Of a stretch of DNA of 64,000 nt, positions 60,066 to 64,000 are shown one piece after another. The notes beneath the pieces were generated by a model. The model worked only from the letters and a program-made list of their open reading frames with translations, ran no database searches and had not been told where the DNA came from. Every line of letters starts with the position of its first letter. Within the stretch, counting starts at the first letter, position 1. The DNA is taken from NCBI RefSeq assembly GCF_964355755.1, contig NC_092680.1, positions 7,295,001-7,359,000 on the forward strand. Direction: 5' to 3'. The position numbers and the translations under genes were made by a program. Origin of the DNA: Antedon mediterranea. Taxonomy: Eukaryota; Echinodermata; Crinoidea; Comatulida; Antedonidae.

Positions 60066-60920
60066 CTCCAACAAAACAAATACTCAAATTTAAATGAAAT
60101 GTATTATTGTGTATGTCCACTGGATTGATCTTCCTACAGTCCTAAAAAATGAGAAAAATAATTTTTCCAATTTTTAGCTAAAAAAAAAATTAGCATTATC
60201 TTTTCCTTCCTATTTATTTCACTGCTCACGGTCACACAAACAACAATAATGATCCATCAATCCTAAACGTCTAGCCTAGCTAGCTGATACTTAGCCTACT
60301 ACTATCCTCAATAAAAACAGTACTTAAGTTATTCATCTGCTAAAATAACCAGCAAATGGGGTGACGCCACGCCCCAACGATAGTGTTTACGTTGCACTAT
60401 TAAATTAGGCTAGCCGGTGTATTTTACTATAGTAAATTACTGGGTATCTGCCACACGTTCAAAGTGGAAAACGTAGAGCAGTCAGTGCGGAAATCAAAAT
60501 TCTAAATTGATTCCCTTTATTTAATTCTAGCCTATCTATACCTGCCGCAAAAACGCTCGTCAGATCTAGATTCAAATGTGGTATTCGGATTGTGATTTAC
60601 TTATAAAGGAATGTCTGTAAAGTAAAATGAGAGTTTATTCGCCTAAAAAGTTAAAAACAATGCTTTTTCGAGTTGGGGGTTCACCACATGCACGACGACG
60701 ACACAATAAGCTCCAAAAACCCATTCAACCCATCACACCACAATTGGGCCTACATCAACCGAACCAATATATAACGCGCAACGGGATTGGTTAAGAAGAT
60801 TACTATGTTGTTTACAATTCAATATTGGTGGCGCTAAACAACAAAGTCCCAAAACAACTAAATACAACTTAAAATACCTGCCTACATTTCTAAACTTTTT
60901 TCTGAGAATAAACAATCTGT

Positions 60921-61389
60921 TTTAAAGATGTATTGTCCCTTGAAACACAAAAAATGAAGATCAAAATATTCTAAATTTAAATTGGCAATATCAAAGTCGT
61001 AAAATATTAAAGTTATTCACTAAGTCAAAATTTAGAGCCAAAAACAACAAGTTTACGCAATTAACAGGTAAATTAATTTGATTAAAATCGTCGCGAGCGA
61101 AAGTAAACACTGATTTCAAAGGTATGCATTTAATATGCCTGATGCTAATTAGGATTGTTTACGACTCGTCGCGTTGCATTATGAGATATGTTTTGATCGA
61201 AAACTTTGACTGGAATGTCAAAGTTATTTTTTGAACAAAAAAACGTATTTCAGCTAAATTAATTTTTTTTGACTAATTTTTGGTGAAAGTTAATAACTAT
61301 TATGATACTTCAAAATGACCCACTTTTTTTCGAAATCTTTGTTTTAAACATTTTTTTTGAATTAGTCAAAGGGACAATACATCTTTAAA
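60921..61389 (+). mobile_element. ~469-bp element with TTTAAAGATGTATTGTCCC ends, copy 1
   Basis: The left end TTTAAAGATGTATTGTCCCT is mirrored by GGGACAATACATCTTTAAA. There is no ORF. A reversed, left-eroded copy lies at 38880-39337. It sits between the USP3 and CRTC promoters. Confidence 0.75.
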
Positions 61390-62137
61390 CATCCTCTAAA
61401 AATAAATACACTTATCTAATTTATCTTCCAACGTGCGTGATCTCAAAATAAAACAGATTTATTTTCTGAGAAAAAAACAATTTTTACTAAAATTGCGAGT
61501 GCACGTTTGTCTGAAAATATTTTGTATATTTATTATTACATTAATGTTTTATTAATATTCTATATTTTCTTTAATGAATGATTTTTTTTACTGGGACATT
61601 GGTACATTCGTTTTGTATTATATTCAATATTCAAACACAAACCTATGAACTTCATGAACAATAATTGCGTTTGAACCTGGATGAATAATATTGGTGGAGC
61701 TATTTACGACAATTATTTGACATTAAACCAATTGCACTGCTACTGCCGACGACGATAATTAACAAATATTAATTATTATAATGAAAATCAAAATTATACT
61801 AATTATGTTTTGGATATAGGCCTATATTATGGGAATATAGGTACTACATTTTAATACTATACATAGAACGGCGGTTGAGTTACCTACAACGTGATAATAG
61901 CTTTTACATACTTTATTTTATTACACTTGATGTTACCATTTTTTACCTATTTTTAATTCAAATTACGTTTTGATATAATTTGATATTGTTTTTTTTCTAT
62001 AAAAACAAGAGCGCGGTATTTTCAAAGGGTCAAGGATTGACCCGTTCTCATTATATACGGAAGCAGCTTATAGTCACATGACCTATTTTACGCTATTTCA
62101 TTGGCTGTAAAGCGACCCCCTGCCATAATAGCTGAAA

Positions 62138-62176
62138 ATGACAACATCTCGGCTACATTGCAAGTCGATGGAATAG
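62138..62176 (+). promoter_or_regulatory. upstream ORF of 12 codons before CRTC start
   Basis: An ATG at 62138, in a different frame from CRTC, runs [12 protein letters not shown] and stops 5 nt before the CRTC ATG. If the transcript starts upstream of 62138 it could limit CRTC translation. Transcript start is unknown. Confidence 0.45.
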
Positions 62177-62181
62177 ACAAA

Positions 62182-62295
62182 ATGACATCCAGCCCGCGTA
62201 AATTTAGTGAGAAAATTGCCTTACATGCTCAAAGGCAGGCTGAAGGAAATGCTGCCTTTGATAAAATAATGAAAGATGTATCTAATATTAACAGG
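62182..62295 (+). CDS. CRTC: CRTC coding exon 1 (residues 1-38)
   Basis: This is the CREB-binding N-terminus with [20 protein letters not shown]. It ends AACAGG before GTAAGT. Confidence 0.93.
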
Positions 62296-62588
62296 GTAAG
62301 TATTATCAGGTGTAAATAGATGGCTTTAATTGGTGAAACAACCGTGAATTCGGTCGACCTTTTTTTAAGCCTGGCTGTCTGCCCAGCTCGCTCGGGTTGC
62401 TTCGTCCATGTTGGATTTAGATGGTATGCGTGCGTTTAACTGGGCCTAGTAAACACATGTTTTTTTGTCGATTTTAGGAACCTCCTGCCCCAATGTATGG
62501 TGTACGAAGCCCAATGCATCCACAATTGCAATCAAGTGTTGGTGGATCACTACCCAATGTTGCAATGATGGACGCTGGTGCATTTCAG
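62182..62588 (+). CDS. CRTC: CRTC (CREB-regulated transcription coactivator), first two coding exons; 3' part off the right edge
   Basis: CRTC proteins bind the bZIP domain of CREB and boost cAMP-dependent transcription; phosphorylation by SIK/AMPK holds them in the cytoplasm by 14-3-3. Exon 1 (62182-62295) encodes [20 protein letters not shown] then [13 protein letters not shown], matching the N-terminal CREB-binding helix (human [20 protein letters not shown]). Exon 2 (62478-62588) encodes [20 protein letters not shown] then VGGSLPNV, with the conserved GGSLPNV motif. Both have GT-AG borders and are phase 0. The ATG is chosen because family members start three to a dozen residues before PRKFSEKI; the frame is open upstream to about 62101 but has no earlier ATG. 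The glutamine-rich and transactivation regions are beyond the window. Confidence 0.93.
62478..62588 (+). CDS. CRTC: CRTC coding exon 2 (residues 39-75)
   Basis: [16 protein letters not shown] aligns with human GGSLPNVNQIGSGTMDLPFQ. Acceptor TTTTAG and donor GTGAGT are clear. Confidence 0.9.
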
Positions 62589-64000
62589 GTGAGTGTTTTT
62601 AATGCCAAATAATTATAATAATAATATATTTATTTAAATAATTTTGGTTTGTTTATGTTTTAAATGAAACTTTTATTTGTTCATTTTACTTTCATATGTT
62701 CCATAATTGAATATTATACTTACAGCACAGACCTATTGACGTAGGCCTAGGCCTATTACTGATAGTATTCCAGTATTTTTTTTTGTATGTCAAGAGAGTT
62801 TTGTTTTGGCCTAATTTTGTAGACACCCAACCTCATCACCTCTCTTCCACACTTTTTAAGATTTAACATATAAATAAGATTCAAACATTATCACAAATAT
62901 TAAGGAATTACAATTCACAACACTATTGACTAATTTATTGATTGTAATGTATGTTTGACTGTACAGTAGGTGGACTACTTACATAAACATGTTATTGTGT
63001 TATGGTATATATACATTACCAATGTACCTTCTTTTTTATTTGCCTATGTATATAATATGATCAGTTGATATGGTTGTATTTATAGATGGCCCAGTATACC
63101 TACTACTACTATTGCTAAAATACATAACAAAGTATTCTATTGACCACTACTTATTTCCCATGTGTTTGCTGTACAGTATATTTAATTACAGCAAAGTGTA
63201 GATTGTTGTACTTTATAAATAATTATGGCAGTGTTTGTACTCTGTAGATGATACTATAAATAGGTAATGGAAAGAAATGAATTAAGAAATAAGACCTGTA
63301 CTGTAGATTAGATTTATAGAATCAGTGCAGTACTGTAGGAACTGGGTAACAGAATATGACGTCTGTTCAATACAGAAAGAAATGTATCTGAAGTTTGCTA
63401 CATACAGTGGCTGGATCACATTATTTCCTCATGATGTATTTATTTTCAGTCATAGTCAATAGTGGGAAACCTCCTAATAACAGAATGGATTAAAAATAAT
63501 CTCGATAAACAACCCCTTCATATTATTTGTGAACGTACAAAGTTAGCTAATTTTTTTAAATAAAAAATATAAATGAACATCACAGTATTGTACTGTGTAT
63601 CAATATTGGTAATTTTAAGTTATTTTTTATGTACAGTAACTGAAAGAAAATGTTCACTACTGATGCAGTAGGGCCATAACAGTAATTGTAGAAATTATCG
63701 GTTCTTTAGACAAAATCATGTACAACCTCCAATCTACATTAAAATAAATATTTTAGCATTGTTTGCAATTTGTAACCCTGTATACAGTATTCACAGCTGG
63801 TAACAATGATGTTAATAACCCTGCCATGAAATAGCCATTTTAAATGCATGTTTGATATCAACCCTGCTGCCATCTATGAAATAGCCATTTTAAACATACA
63901 ATACAGTAGCCTACGATTTCTTGTCATTTTCTACACATTTCAGAGTGTGACCCTCGAGAATCAATGCATAACCACCGTGTGATATGGTCTAAATTTGGCC
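62589..64000 (+). other. CRTC intron 2, partial
   Basis: I find no further CRTC exon. The stretch is AT-rich with many short TACAGTA/TACTGTA motifs, and includes a 20-30-bp near-duplication (ATGAAATAGCCATTTTAAA at 63827 and 63877). Confidence 0.5.

Larger units (their letters stand above)
60066..62181. promoter_or_regulatory. divergent intergenic region between USP3 and CRTC
   Basis: About 2.1 kb separates the start codons. Near CRTC there are CGGAAG (ETS-like, 62059), CACATG (62076) and ATTGG (inverted CCAAT, 62100). TGACGCCACGCCCC at 60362 on the USP3 side is CRE/GC-box-like. These are motif sightings only. A 469-bp transposon occupies 60921-61389. Confidence 0.4.

Noticed and set aside
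62101-62181. Upstream extension of the CRTC ORF ([14 protein letters not shown]...)
   Set aside because: The frame is open but contains no ATG before 62182; it is more likely 5' UTR, and family members start close to PRKFSEKI.
63940-64000. Possible further CRTC exon after ACATTTCAG at 63943
   Set aside because: The downstream translation does not resemble the CRTC sequence expected after exon 2, and the window ends too soon to see a donor.

Overview
This is a eukaryotic, AT-rich, intron-rich stretch of nuclear DNA, almost certainly from a marine invertebrate deuterostome. An echinoderm or close relative is my best guess. The grounds are the deuterostome-like sequences of four recognisable genes, GT-AG introns of 0.1-19 kb, many TAGGCCTA-type motifs and a dense load of short palindromic transposons. 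I cannot name the species.

Four conserved genes alternate in strand. (1) ARIH1 (RBR E3 ubiquitin ligase), minus strand, first five coding exons at 8047 down to 608; the rest lies off the left edge. (2) HOMER (EVH1/coiled-coil postsynaptic scaffold), plus strand, complete, nine coding exons from 10909 to 44971, predicted 346 aa. (3) USP3 (zinc-finger ubiquitin protease), minus strand, complete, fifteen coding exons from 60065 down to 52630, predicted 505 aa. (4) CRTC (CREB-regulated transcription coactivator), plus strand, first two coding exons at 62182-62588; the rest lies off the right edge. All exon joins keep frame. ARIH1/HOMER and USP3/CRTC are divergent pairs; HOMER/USP3 are convergent. 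The four genes do not form a pathway, though ARIH1 and USP3 act on opposite sides of ubiquitination. Their human relatives ARIH1, HOMER2, USP3 and CRTC3 all lie on chromosome arm 15q, so this window looks like an old linkage block in compact form.

Most of the remaining sequence is repeats. The largest is a 55-bp satellite of 216 monomers (22581-34460) in the HOMER intron that separates the EVH1 exons from the coiled-coil exons. It keeps exact 55-bp register from end to end, carries kilobase-scale higher-order duplications, and is bracketed by a second monomer type. A 1-kb 21/22-bp minisatellite (3134-4145) in an ARIH1 intron sits inside a tRNA-derived SINE and looks like an expansion of part of that SINE. 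Fifteen copies of one palindromic MITE (end AAGCTCTGTCTACACTATCA) are scattered through the window; two carry internal tandem expansions and one carries a nested transposon with a 5-bp target duplication. A 1.6-kb fold-back element (11263-12871) built of TTGCGCAATTT palindromes has ~68-bp terminal inverted repeats and a 4-bp GTCG duplication. Other features are further MITE families, tRNA-derived SINEs, LINE and GIY-YIG retroelement remnants, and a perfect 48-bp-arm hairpin near 48.5 kb.

I found no CRISPR array, no prokaryotic or viral gene, and no credible functional tRNA or rRNA gene.
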